DNA from: Opitutales bacterium
GTDB lineage: Bacteria; Verrucomicrobiota; Verrucomicrobiia; Opitutales; JAJFLR01
Direction of reading: 5' to 3'
Assembly: GCA_021772565.1 (NCBI GenBank)
Contig: JAJFLR010000035.1
Span: forward strand, 81,621 to 127,503
Length of the DNA stretch: 45,883 bases
In this document: piece after piece, positions 24,005 to 31,724 of the stretch
How the letters are laid out: every line of letters starts with the position of its first letter
Position numbering within the stretch: position 1 is the first letter of the stretch
Made by a program: the position numbers and the translations under genes
The notes under the pieces: generated by a model
Databases searched by the model: none
What the model saw: only the letters and a program-made list of their open reading frames with translations
What the model was told of the DNA's origin: nothing

Positions 24005-25663
24005 ATGGATATTGAAACTTCTCCCAATATTAGATCTCCATTGATTTGGCTGGTTGCGCCAATTCTTGTCGGCTATTTGGTGGGATTCTATCAGAATGAG
24101 ATAGACATCTTAAGTCTCGTCCTACCCGGAACTTTATTTTCCGGATTTTCACTTATTTTATGCCAATCCAGCTCAAATAAATTTCAACGATTCTGGCCGC
24201 TACTCTTTCTTACAGCTGGATTTTTACTAGCCTGGAGCTATTATTTAATTCGATCTGATTCAACAAATGAGTGGCAAGACAAGCCACCTCGCGAAGTGAT
24301 TTTAAATTTAAAAGTAACGCGAATTTTTGACTCGAAAAAAGAAATAAAAACCAGAACAGGAATTGCTATAATTAATGAGACTGAAAAACATACTAGTGAT
24401 CTGATTGGTAAAAAAATCTACTTTAGTTTATCAGAAAAAAATAAACCTAATTCGCAAACAATTTTGCAGTCATCAGAAATTAAAATTAAAGGCGTTATTA
24501 AAAGTCTGGATACAAATGATGATGCAAATAAATTTTATTCATATCTAAAAAATAATGGTGTGCAATTCGAATTGAATCGAATTAAAATATTAAAATTTAT
24601 TGATGCAGGAAACTTATTTTTTCAGTTCTGTAATCGACAAAACGCAAAAATTAAAAAAATCCTGGAACTCGGTAAATCAGAGAGCCATGCATTTTCAAAT
24701 ATCTATATCGCCATGCTGTTGGGAAAAAAAACAGCACTGGCGCCCCAGCAGAAAAATGATTTTCTAAAAAGTGGAACGATGCATTTGTTTGCCATTAGTG
24801 GCCTGCATGTCGGAGTCATTGCTTACACGCTTTTTTATATTTTATATTTACTCAGGATTCCACAAAAACCAGCTGCACTGATTGGACTCACTTTACTATT
24901 TACCTACATAGAAATTACCGGTGCCTCAGCATCAGCTGTTAGGGCATTCATAATGGTATTTGTAATATGGCTGGGAAAAGTAATTCTCAGAAAAAATAAT
25001 ACATTTTCGTCACTGCTGTTTTCCGCCTTAATAGTATTAATTATAGATCCCGGCCAATTATTTAATCCCGGCTTTCAACTCTCATATACCGTTGTCGGCT
25101 CAATCATACTTTATGGCATACCACTGCAAAACTACTTATTAAATAAGCTTACCCTATTCAGAGGTTTGCCGGAAATCAGTTTTCAATTAAAACATTATCT
25201 ATCCTTATGGATGCTAAGAAATTTGATTACCCTATTTTCAATCTGTTTTACAGCCACCCTATTTAGCACACCACTACTAATAATCTATTTCAATATTCTA
25301 ACACCCGGCGCAATAGTACTGAATATGGTACTCATCAGCTTAGCCAGCTTGTTAATGGTATCAGGGTTAATCTCAATAATATTGGGTTACTTAAAACTAA
25401 CTGCATTGAGTACATTCATCAATCATGGCGCCTGGGTGATAATTTGGCTAATAGAAAAATTAGTTGAAATTTTTATAAATATTCCGGGACTCTTTCTCGA
25501 TGCAATTTTTAAAAATAGTTTTTTCTGTCCAATATCGTTACTTCTAATGATATGTCCAGTTCTGTTATTTCATTGTAGAATTTTCAAGTCCTCAATAATT
25601 TTGTTCATAGCGCCCCCAATTTTTCTGGTACTAATAATATTTTTTGGTGTAACTATTATTTAG
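24005..25663 (+). CDS. ComEC/Rec2-family DNA-uptake channel, short form
   Basis: A 552-residue membrane protein. Two or three N-terminal transmembrane segments (about 13-80) precede a soluble OB-like domain (about 95-200) and the competence domain, which starts with FAISGLHVGVIAYTLFYI and ITGASASAVRAFIM, the hallmark of ComEC. At least seven further transmembrane segments follow. Full-length ComEC proteins carry a C-terminal metallo-beta-lactamase domain, which is absent here; the protein ends in a hydrophobic segment. Short forms exist in several phyla. The family moves single-stranded DNA across the inner membrane during transformation. It ends with an 8-base convergent overlap with the PIN-domain gene. 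Confidence 0.87.
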   Translation: MDIETSPNIRSPLIWLVAPILVGYLVGFYQNEIDILSLVLPGTLFSGFSLILCQSSSNKFQRFWPLLFLTAGFLLAWSYYLIRSDSTNEWQDKPPREVILNLKVTRIFDSKKEIKTRTGIAIINETEKHTSDLIGKKIYFSLSEKNKPNSQTILQSSEIKIKGVIKSLDTNDDANKFYSYLKNNGVQFELNRIKILKFIDAGNLFFQFCNRQNAKIKKILELGKSESHAFSNIYIAMLLGKKTALAPQQKNDFLKSGTMHLFAISGLHVGVIAYTLFYILYLLRIPQKPAALIGLTLLFTYIEITGASASAVRAFIMVFVIWLGKVILRKNNTFSSLLFSALIVLIIDPGQLFNPGFQLSYTVVGSIILYGIPLQNYLLNKLTLFRGLPEISFQLKHYLSLWMLRNLITLFSICFTATLFSTPLLIIYFNILTPGAIVLNMVLISLASLLMVSGLISIILGYLKLTALSTFINHGAWVIIWLIEKLVEIFINIPGLFLDAIFKNSFFCPISLLLMICPVLLFHCRIFKSSIILFIAPPIFLVLIIFFGVTII

Positions 25664-26090
25664 ATATTTCAATAAAAGGATTCCGAATCTCTAATTCTCC
25701 AATTAGTTGTCCATGCTGCAAATCTTCTGAAAACAGAATCTTAGCTCCAGATTTAATCGCAGAAGCAATAATCAAACTATCATAAAATCTATATCTATAG
25801 TTCAATTGTATATGTAGAGCTGAAGACCAAATATCATTGCTCGGAAATATTCGACACATCGGCATAAGAATATCGTTTAAATAAGTAACGGCCTGATCTA
25901 GTGACATTGGCTTGTCCCATTTGTGCAAGGCAACATTAATAAACTCCTGAACTACCTGCCAGCTGATAACCCCTAATCCACTTTGCAAACTGTTTTCGAT
26001 GAGACCTGCAGCACATTTTTGTTTTTCGGGGACAAGCCTGTCAAATGAGTATACTAAAACATTTGTATCAAAAAAATATTCAACGTTCAT
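25656..26090 (-). CDS. PIN-domain toxin (VapC-like)
   Basis: A 144-residue PIN nuclease. Visible acidic positions are Asp8 in FFDTNVLVYSFD, Glu in VISWQVVQEFIN, Asp in FYDSLIIASAIKSG and the Asp of LFSEDLQHG, the pattern of VapC-type RNases. It is encoded directly after, and overlaps by 11 bases, a ribbon-helix-helix-like gene that is its likely antitoxin. Confidence 0.88.
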   Translation of the reverse strand: MNVEYFFDTNVLVYSFDRLVPEKQKCAAGLIENSLQSGLGVISWQVVQEFINVALHKWDKPMSLDQAVTYLNDILMPMCRIFPSNDIWSSALHIQLNYRYRFYDSLIIASAIKSGAKILFSEDLQHGQLIGELEIRNPFIEISK

Positions 26091-26307
26091 TCATTTCCTC
26101 ACGACTAATTTTTTTCTTTCCTACTGAAACTTGCTTTACTGTATCTTTCATAAATTCACGGTAGTTACTCACTCGCTCACTTCCAGAATCAAAAGTAACC
26201 AGCCAGTCACGAAACATCTGATTCAATGTAGTATGCCTCTCTCTAGCAATAGCTCTGGCATGCTCAATTACATGTTCATTGGCACTTAATGTAATATTTT
26301 TCATCAC
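26080..26307 (-). CDS. VapB-like ribbon-helix-helix antitoxin
   Basis: A 75-residue protein starting MMKNITLSANEHVIEHARAIARERHTTLNQMFRDWL, the ribbon-helix-helix pattern (strand KNITLSA, then two helices) of VapB-type antitoxins. The C-terminal Lys/Glu-rich tail would contact the PIN toxin. It is the first gene of the pair and starts at ATG 26307. Confidence 0.82.
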   Translation of the reverse strand: MMKNITLSANEHVIEHARAIARERHTTLNQMFRDWLVTFDSGSERVSNYREFMKDTVKQVSVGKKKISREEMNER

Positions 26308-26779
26308 ACTACAATAGTGCGCACTAAATATTTGTCAATTATATTATCAGGGATAATAGCTTTCCAACATATTCTTTTGCCAAGAACGTCGAAGTATATT
26401 TTCATCAAGGAGTTAAAATTTAGCTGAATGAAATATAACAAAGACTTATCAAAAACATTATTGAAACAACTCGAGGTGCGTGTAGTCCAGGCTGACGAAG
26501 AAAAGTGGTTTGTCCCCATTAACTGCAATGGCTGGGTGGAGCAGTCTGGGCCGAGGTATCCAACGTCTTTGTAAACGATAGAACCTTTCCCATGTCCATC
26601 GGCTTCTTGCCTTTTGGCTGCGTCTTCTTATCATTTTGTTTTTCCAATCAATCAGAACGACATCTTCCAATAAAAATTCTAGACTTAAAAACTCAAAGTA
26701 AACTCGGTTTAAGTCTTAGTTTAAATTCGTTAGGTAAAACTGAATATACTTAAGAAGAATTAGGCAAATAAGTTATTAA

Positions 26780-26920
26780 TACTCGCGCAGAGCAGTGCCG
26801 CAGAGTTTTTTTATTTTATAAATTTTAAATTTTTGAATCCAACAAATTACCTGGACGCTGTAATAAGTTTTTTTAACTCAGAATTTAAACCCTCTGCGCC
26901 CCAGCGTCTCTGCGCGAGTA
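26780..26920. repeat. Inverted-repeat element, TACTCGCGCAGAG ends
   Basis: TACTCGCGCAGAG (26780-26792) and CTCTGCGCGAGTA (26908-26920) are perfect inverted 13-mers about 140 bases apart; inside are related GCAGAG and CTCTGCGC segments. No ORF. MITE-like. Confidence 0.75.
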
Positions 26921-26931
26921 TAATCAGCTTC

Positions 26932-26967
26932 AACAAAAAAACCCCGGCAAGTGATTTACCGGGGTTT
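26932..26967 (-). terminator. Terminator of the GC-rich PEP-CTERM gene
   Basis: On the minus strand AAACCCCGG, an 11-base loop and CCGGGGTTT form a 9-bp stem followed by a T run (TTTTTTTGTTG). It is 27 bases after the stop of the PEP-CTERM gene. Confidence 0.9.
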
Positions 26968-26993
26968 AGATTTCTCTTTAAATATTTTTTCTA

Positions 26994-27719
26994 CTAATTT
27001 TTCGACCGGGTTTTATTTCCGGGACGACGACGGTAGTAGGCTATTCCGAGTGCGCCGAGACCGAGAGCGGCGGCGTAGTCGGATGGTTCTGGTACAGCGG
27101 CAACAGTGATGCCGGCACCTGGCGTATCATCAAAAAACCCAGTCCCGAGAAATGTCAGAGTTTTTGTGGCCGCAACCCACGAAACATGAATATAGCCAAA
27201 TTCACCGTCATCGAGTCGAAACCCGATGGCACCACTAGGACGATCAATCAACCAGTCGTCTAAGTTCCCCCCAGCGGGATCATAAGAGACAAAACCATAG
27301 TTGAAAGAGTTAGAGGAGTCTACGACCGAAGAAACGGGGAAATATTTCAGGTTGTTATAAGTGTTTGTTGTTCCGTTAATGGCGAACCCATCGCCCGACC
27401 CGCCAGTCACATTAAAAATAATTCGACCCGCGTCACCACGCATTTGGAAAGTATCACCAACGTTCGAGGATTGCGAAACGTTGAAGTTCACGGTTGAGTT
27501 GCCGAGCGACCCGGTACCGGCAGCGTTCAATGTAGTTCCGTTAGTAAGAGGGCCAACGTCAAGAGCCGTTATGGCCGCAGAGCACACCGCCGTTTGCCCC
27601 AAGACCCCCGACAACACTGCCAAGCCCTGATATCCCTGCGAATATTTTTGTAATCTGTTCATTATCGGTTTCCGATTCTTTGATACATTTTTTTGTTTTT
27701 GTTTCATTGATTTTATCAT
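26994..27719 (-). CDS. PEP-CTERM sorted surface protein, GC-rich and foreign-looking
   Basis: A secreted protein of up to 241 residues. The C-terminal sorting tag is VPEPSDYAAALGLGALGIAYYRRR: Pro-Glu-Pro, a hydrophobic helix and a basic tail, recognised by exosortase. The N-terminal half of the mature part is rich in Gly, Thr and Asn (LNAAGTGSLGNSTVNFNVSQSS) and the rest is beta-rich. ATG 27719 or the ATG 17 codons later (MNRLQKYSQGYQG) could be the start; the latter precedes the signal-like hydrophobic region directly. GC content is plainly higher than in neighbours (about half versus about one third). The gene sits between an inverted-repeat element and a reverse-transcriptase fragment, which suggests horizontal acquisition. 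Confidence 0.85.
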   Translation of the reverse strand: MIKSMKQKQKNVSKNRKPIMNRLQKYSQGYQGLAVLSGVLGQTAVCSAAITALDVGPLTNGTTLNAAGTGSLGNSTVNFNVSQSSNVGDTFQMRGDAGRIIFNVTGGSGDGFAINGTTNTYNNLKYFPVSSVVDSSNSFNYGFVSYDPAGGNLDDWLIDRPSGAIGFRLDDGEFGYIHVSWVAATKTLTFLGTGFFDDTPGAGITVAAVPEPSDYAAALGLGALGIAYYRRRPGNKTRSKN

Positions 27720-27778
27720 TATTTATACTGTTGTTTGAATGTCGTTTGATGTAAACGACGTGATTAGAAAATATTTTG

Positions 27779-27867
27779 GGTAGGGATGACTCGCTGAGTC
27801 ATCCGACGTTTCGGCAAAATTGAACGAGTAGGCCTTTTCGCGGATGCGCGAGCCGCACATCCCTACC
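27779..27867. repeat. Palindromic interspersed element with GGTAGGG / CCCTACC ends
   Basis: The inverted ends GGTAGGGATG and CATCCCTACC enclose a second palindrome GATGACTCGCTGAGTCATC. It has the same ends as 7809-7924 and lies directly next to the reverse-transcriptase fragment. Confidence 0.75.
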
Positions 27868-28216
27868 ATCGTCATTAAGCTAAATCGTGTTGTCTGTTTG
27901 ACTGACCGCTTTACGGTTGTTTTGGAAGGCCCTGAAAGACTGCGCCCTTTGTACCGCCATTACCTTTCAGATGAGTGCAGCGTTTTGATAAACAGGGAGC
28001 TATATCTTCTTTTAACAGGTCAGCAAGTGTGCGTAATACCAAAGTATCTTCCGGTGCATATTGCAGGATGGGACGTTTGTTCTTTCGGGTAAATCGCTTT
28101 AAAGGGTTGAGAAGATAATTACCGAATCGGAGGGTTTCGCTGAGCCGTTCTTTAATGCGATCCCAATCAAACAGCAAGCTTGACAACAATGGATTGGCTG
28201 GGGCGGCTGTCTGCAT
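27868..28216 (-). pseudogene. Reverse-transcriptase fragment (group II-like RT, N-terminal part)
   Basis: A minus-strand frame (28216-27911, 101 codons) reads FGNYLLNPLKRFTRKNKRP, then YAPEDTLVLRTLADLL and LSKRCTHLKGNGGTKGAVF. The succession Y-x-x-x-P-L, the DxLVLRxL block and C-T-H-L-K-G-x-G-G-x-K-x-A-V is that of the finger region of group II-like or unclassified bacterial reverse transcriptases. The frame stops after GLPKQP; in another frame the sequence goes on as QNNRKAVSQTDNTI, resembling the next strand of the family. No YxDD palm motif remains. It is therefore a short, frameshifted relic. Confidence 0.6.
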
Positions 28217-28537
28217 TAATCCACCCGATTGCCCGATTGCAAGTCATCAAGACAGCCTGAAGTCGGGTAGTATCCGATAATGTCAGTGAAGATATCATTC
28301 TGAAAAATATATGGATGATATTTGGTAAATTAAAAGTCAAAAGTCAAATTGTATGGTAAATAGTTATACACAATTTACTACTATTATTGAAATCCATTCA
28401 AGTCGTTCTTGGTATAAAGGAAAATAAGGGATCAGGCTTTGATAATTGGTATTAGTTTCTATATTAATATAATTTTCTTTTATACTTTTTGTAAAGATTT
28501 CCAATATTTACATTTCTTCAAATTGCCTTTACTATAT
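28217..28537. other. AT-rich intergenic stretch
   Basis: No gene or clear signal. The start (28217-28270) may still belong to the decayed reverse-transcriptase gene. Confidence 0.4.
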
Positions 28538-29521
28538 TCATAACACCCTCAAGCCCCACAAAACCTGAAATTTATGCCCCATGTATGTTGGATGGATTAA
28601 CTCTTTTAGCGTTTGGATTTTTGATGCATCTTCTGAATTATTAAAAATATCTCCGATAGCATTTTTTGCGTAATTCATAAAAAAAGATTCCTGACGTTCG
28701 AGTTTGATGGATGAAAAATTATTTTCCTGAAGAATTTTTTCTAACCAATCCCAGCATATGTGACAAGTGATGTCTAGTTCTCCGGGTTGTGCAAGTAAGT
28801 CATCTCCCATTTGGTGTTTGTGATACGTCCGTGCAGTTCCTTGTGGAGTAAACTCAGTTAACTCATTCCATGTCTTTCCATAATCAAAAAATAACAAAAG
28901 TCCTGACCAATTTTGCTCTGCAATTTTTTTCAGTAATAAATTACTACCAATTGGTAGATCGAGTTGATATCCGTTAGCACAATTTGTTGGCAACTGATCG
29001 ATAATTCCAGATACCGGCTCACTTAATTTATCCAATAATATTTCCTCAAGTGAATTATCAAATATCCTCACTCCCCTCTCGAGCCAACGGCCATCTTTAA
29101 AAATTATTCTGTGAAACGGTTGTGCATCGAGTAGCTCGTTAGAAAAGACCATCGATTGAGATGGAATATTAATTGGCTCGTCGTTTCCAATAGAAATTAT
29201 TTTTTTAAATTTTGCATCACCGTTTTGAAATAAGTTTTTTCCCGGTTCAGCACCAATTTCAACAAATGAAAAGTTTTTTAAATTTTTTTTACCTAACAAA
29301 TTTGCAACACTTGCTTCTATCAATGAATCGAACACCGGTGCAAGGTTCGTATTAGTATAAAAATCTGATTGTGAATTTTTTCCAATTCTATTATATGGTC
29401 TAGTATAATAACCAATATTGGGCGCGTATAAAACATGTTTAATAAAATCAAAATAATTAAAAATTCCCGATTCAGGAAGTTGATCTTTTAAATAGGAAAT
29501 TAATTTATCTGATGTAGGCAT
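28538..29521 (-). CDS. MidA/NDUFAF7-like SAM-dependent methyltransferase
   Basis: A protein of about 327 residues of the COG1565/DUF185 family. The N-terminus ISYLKDQLPESGIFNYFDFIKHVLYAPNIGYYTRP is the family's hallmark. The SAM-binding part reads FVEIGAEPGKNLF. Further blocks are SMVFSNELLDAQPFHRIIF and LLLFFDYGKTWNELTEFTPQGTARTYHKHQMGDDLL. The human member methylates an arginine of complex I; bacterial substrates are uncertain. I place the start at ATG 29521 (MPTSDKLISY). A longer frame to 29599 would overlap the start of the divergent MoxR gene and lacks family similarity. Confidence 0.85.
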   Translation of the reverse strand: MPTSDKLISYLKDQLPESGIFNYFDFIKHVLYAPNIGYYTRPYNRIGKNSQSDFYTNTNLAPVFDSLIEASVANLLGKKNLKNFSFVEIGAEPGKNLFQNGDAKFKKIISIGNDEPINIPSQSMVFSNELLDAQPFHRIIFKDGRWLERGVRIFDNSLEEILLDKLSEPVSGIIDQLPTNCANGYQLDLPIGSNLLLKKIAEQNWSGLLLFFDYGKTWNELTEFTPQGTARTYHKHQMGDDLLAQPGELDITCHICWDWLEKILQENNFSSIKLERQESFFMNYAKNAIGDIFNNSEDASKIQTLKELIHPTYMGHKFQVLWGLRVL

Positions 29522-29565
29522 TTTTAGATTTATAAAAAGAAGGTAATTATAAAAATAGCACAACA

Positions 29566-30537
29566 ATGAATGAAACTGCAAAATTAATACCGGCGCCAAA
29601 AGTTAAAAATTCTCTCGATAGACTTAAAGAAAATATTGGGAAGTTTATAAAGGGCAAAGATGAGGTGATCGATAAAGTTATTATTTGTCTGGTAGCTTCA
29701 GGCCATATTTTAATCGAAGATTTGCCGGGATTGGGCAAAACGACATTAGCCTACTGTTTGGCACGTTCGATAGATTGCGAGTTTACGCGGATACAGTTTA
29801 CCAGCGATTTATTACCTACAGACGTAATTGGGGTTTCAATCTATGATGATTCAATTAAAGAATTTGTTTTCAAGCGAGGCCCTCTATTTACAAATATTTT
29901 GTTGGCTGATGAAATAAATCGGACAACGCCCAAAACCCAATCTGCATTGTTGGAAGTTATGGATCGTGCTAAAGTTTCAGTAGAAGGACAGACTTACTCC
30001 ATTGCTCATCCATTTATGGTTTTTGCGACACAAAACCCGGTAGATTATGAAGGCACATTTCCTCTTCCAGAAAGCCAGATGGACAGATTTTTAATGCGTT
30101 TGCAAATGGGCTATCCTTCGTTTGATAAAGAGTTAGAAGTTATGAACTCCGGATTTCTAAAATACGATAGCATACAAACCGATCCTGTTATCACACGGAG
30201 CGAAATTCTGGAGATGCAAAATTTTGTGCACCAAATTTTTGTTGAGGAAAGTATTTTAAATTATATACTAAAAATTGTTACTGCAACTCGAGAAGTTAAA
30301 GAATTACGAGCAGGCGTCAGCACTCGAGGTGCACTGTCGTTGAAAATCGCAGCGCAAGCAGCAGCACTAGTCGATGGTCGAAGTTTCGTAGTTCCAGAAG
30401 ATGTTTTAAAAGTTGCACTCCCTACTCTATCGCATCGGTTAGGTTTAATACGTCAAACTTCAGACTTACTTGAGGAAAGAAGAATTACTGATGGTATTTT
30501 GGAAAACATTTTAGAAGAAATTCCAATGCCGACCTAG
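29566..30537 (+). CDS. MoxR-family AAA+ ATPase
   Basis: A 323-residue chaperone-like ATPase. Walker A is [12 protein letters not shown], Walker [22 protein letters not shown], sensor 1 [23 protein letters not shown], and the arginine-rich sensor 2 region [13 protein letters not shown]. It is the first gene of the MoxR, DUF58, transglutaminase operon, a common trio in many phyla with a role in envelope protein assembly or maturation. It starts at ATG 29566 with no Shine-Dalgarno sequence, like most genes here; 20 bases separate it from the DUF58 gene. Confidence 0.95.
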   Translation: MNETAKLIPAPKVKNSLDRLKENIGKFIKGKDEVIDKVIICLVASGHILIEDLPGLGKTTLAYCLARSIDCEFTRIQFTSDLLPTDVIGVSIYDDSIKEFVFKRGPLFTNILLADEINRTTPKTQSALLEVMDRAKVSVEGQTYSIAHPFMVFATQNPVDYEGTFPLPESQMDRFLMRLQMGYPSFDKELEVMNSGFLKYDSIQTDPVITRSEILEMQNFVHQIFVEESILNYILKIVTATREVKELRAGVSTRGALSLKIAAQAAALVDGRSFVVPEDVLKVALPTLSHRLGLIRQTSDLLEERRITDGILENILEEIPMPT

Positions 30538-30557
30538 ATTATAAATTAAATAAAATT

Positions 30558-31724
30558 TTGAGTAGCCAAACAAAAACTTATAGATTTGCTGATTCGCCAG
30601 CATCTTCTGATTGGGCTGATCCCGGATATTTCACCCAACAGTCAAAATCTGGAAATTTTGCCAGGGTTTTAGTTCAATTAATTAAGCCACCCAAAGGACA
30701 CAAAACGCTACCCACCCCAGCCGGTATTGTTTTAATCATACTATCATTAGGGATTGGCTCTGCTGCTTACAATACTTCCAGCAATATTTTATTTATAACA
30801 TTATCACTGCTGTTATCAAGTTTACTGCTCAGTGGAATTTTATCGTGGATAAATTTTAAAAGTACCCAATGGCGACTCAATTTGGAAACTCACTTCAGAG
30901 CCGGTGAGATAACGCCAATTAAAATTGAATTAGAAAATAAGAAGAAATTAATTCCAACATACAGTCTATTTTTTAAATTGAGCGCTGATTCATCTAACGT
31001 AATAAAACAACTTTATCTAAAAGAGAGATTGGATCCCGGGAAAAATATATCATTGCAGTGGCTCTACACACCACTGAAGAGAGGTATTGAAACTATTAGT
31101 ATTCGTGGCCTTGAATCACAATATCCGTTTGGGTTTTTAAGAAAAATTATCGGTGAAGAAATCCACAAAGACGTTTCAGTTTGGCCAGCGAGAATTCAAT
31201 ATAGTTTTAAGCCACAATCGGGTAGACGATCCGGAAAAGATGGCACAACTGTTCTTAAACCAGGTGCCGGTAGCGAATTGATAAATTTACGTGAATATAA
31301 AGCCGGAGACCCAATGCGACGTGTCCACTGGAAAGCAAGTGCGCGAATCAAAAAATTGATGGTTAGGGAATTATCTGAAGAAAACAATGATGCTTATTTG
31401 ATATTCATTGAGACACCATCCGATATTTGGAATAATAATGATCAATTTGAAAAATTATGTAGTTTTGCAGGATCACTAGCAGAGGACTTATATAGAAAAA
31501 ATAAATTATGGGGAGCAGCTATAAATGATAATCAGCCATTTGTTATAAAGCGTTTGAGTGATTTGCATAATTTTTTAGAAAAATTGGCGAGACAAGAAAC
31601 TATAAAAAATTATAAACCTGTAACAGAAATAGCAAATGCGACTATAGTCACTTTTAGTCCAGGTACAGGTGATAATGTTAATGCGTATGTCGGAGGAAAT
31701 AAAGCGGGCTCAACTGAATTTTGA
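30558..31724 (+). CDS. DUF58 domain protein
   Basis: A 388-residue membrane-associated protein. Two hydrophobic segments (about 55-72 and 76-95) are followed by a beta-rich part and the DUF58 signature REYKAGDPMRRVHWKASARIKKLMVRELSEENN, a vWA-like fold. Start is TTG 30558, since no ATG is available near the conserved N-terminus. It works with MoxR in most genomes. It overlaps the transglutaminase gene at its 3' end by about 40 bases, which indicates coupling. Confidence 0.9.
   Translation: MSSQTKTYRFADSPASSDWADPGYFTQQSKSGNFARVLVQLIKPPKGHKTLPTPAGIVLIILSLGIGSAAYNTSSNILFITLSLLLSSLLLSGILSWINFKSTQWRLNLETHFRAGEITPIKIELENKKKLIPTYSLFFKLSADSSNVIKQLYLKERLDPGKNISLQWLYTPLKRGIETISIRGLESQYPFGFLRKIIGEEIHKDVSVWPARIQYSFKPQSGRRSGKDGTTVLKPGAGSELINLREYKAGDPMRRVHWKASARIKKLMVRELSEENNDAYLIFIETPSDIWNNNDQFEKLCSFAGSLAEDLYRKNKLWGAAINDNQPFVIKRLSDLHNFLEKLARQETIKNYKPVTEIANATIVTFSPGTGDNVNAYVGGNKAGSTEF

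Larger units (their letters stand above)
26308..26993. other. Non-coding stretch with decayed coding remnants and an inverted-repeat element
   Basis: No intact gene is supported. Frames around 26420-26670 look like broken coding DNA on either strand; a 48-codon plus-strand ORF (26428-26574, MKYNKDLSKTLLKQLEV...) is possible but matches nothing I know. From 26780 to 26920 is an element with perfect 13-bp inverted ends. The PEP-CTERM terminator follows at 26932-26967. Confidence 0.5.

Noticed and set aside
26458-26670. Minus-strand ORF of 70 codons, Arg/Trp-rich
   Set aside because: Composition unlike a protein, overlaps other equally weak frames; most likely decayed DNA.
27844-28092. Plus-strand ORF of 82 codons
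   Set aside because: It lies antisense to the reverse-transcriptase fragment and crosses a palindromic element; no family similarity.
27868-28216. Reverse-transcriptase fragment as the partner of the candidate variable region at 8265-8387
   Set aside because: It lacks the palm domain, is frameshifted, resembles group II-like enzymes rather than DGR enzymes, and no template repeat is visible nearby.
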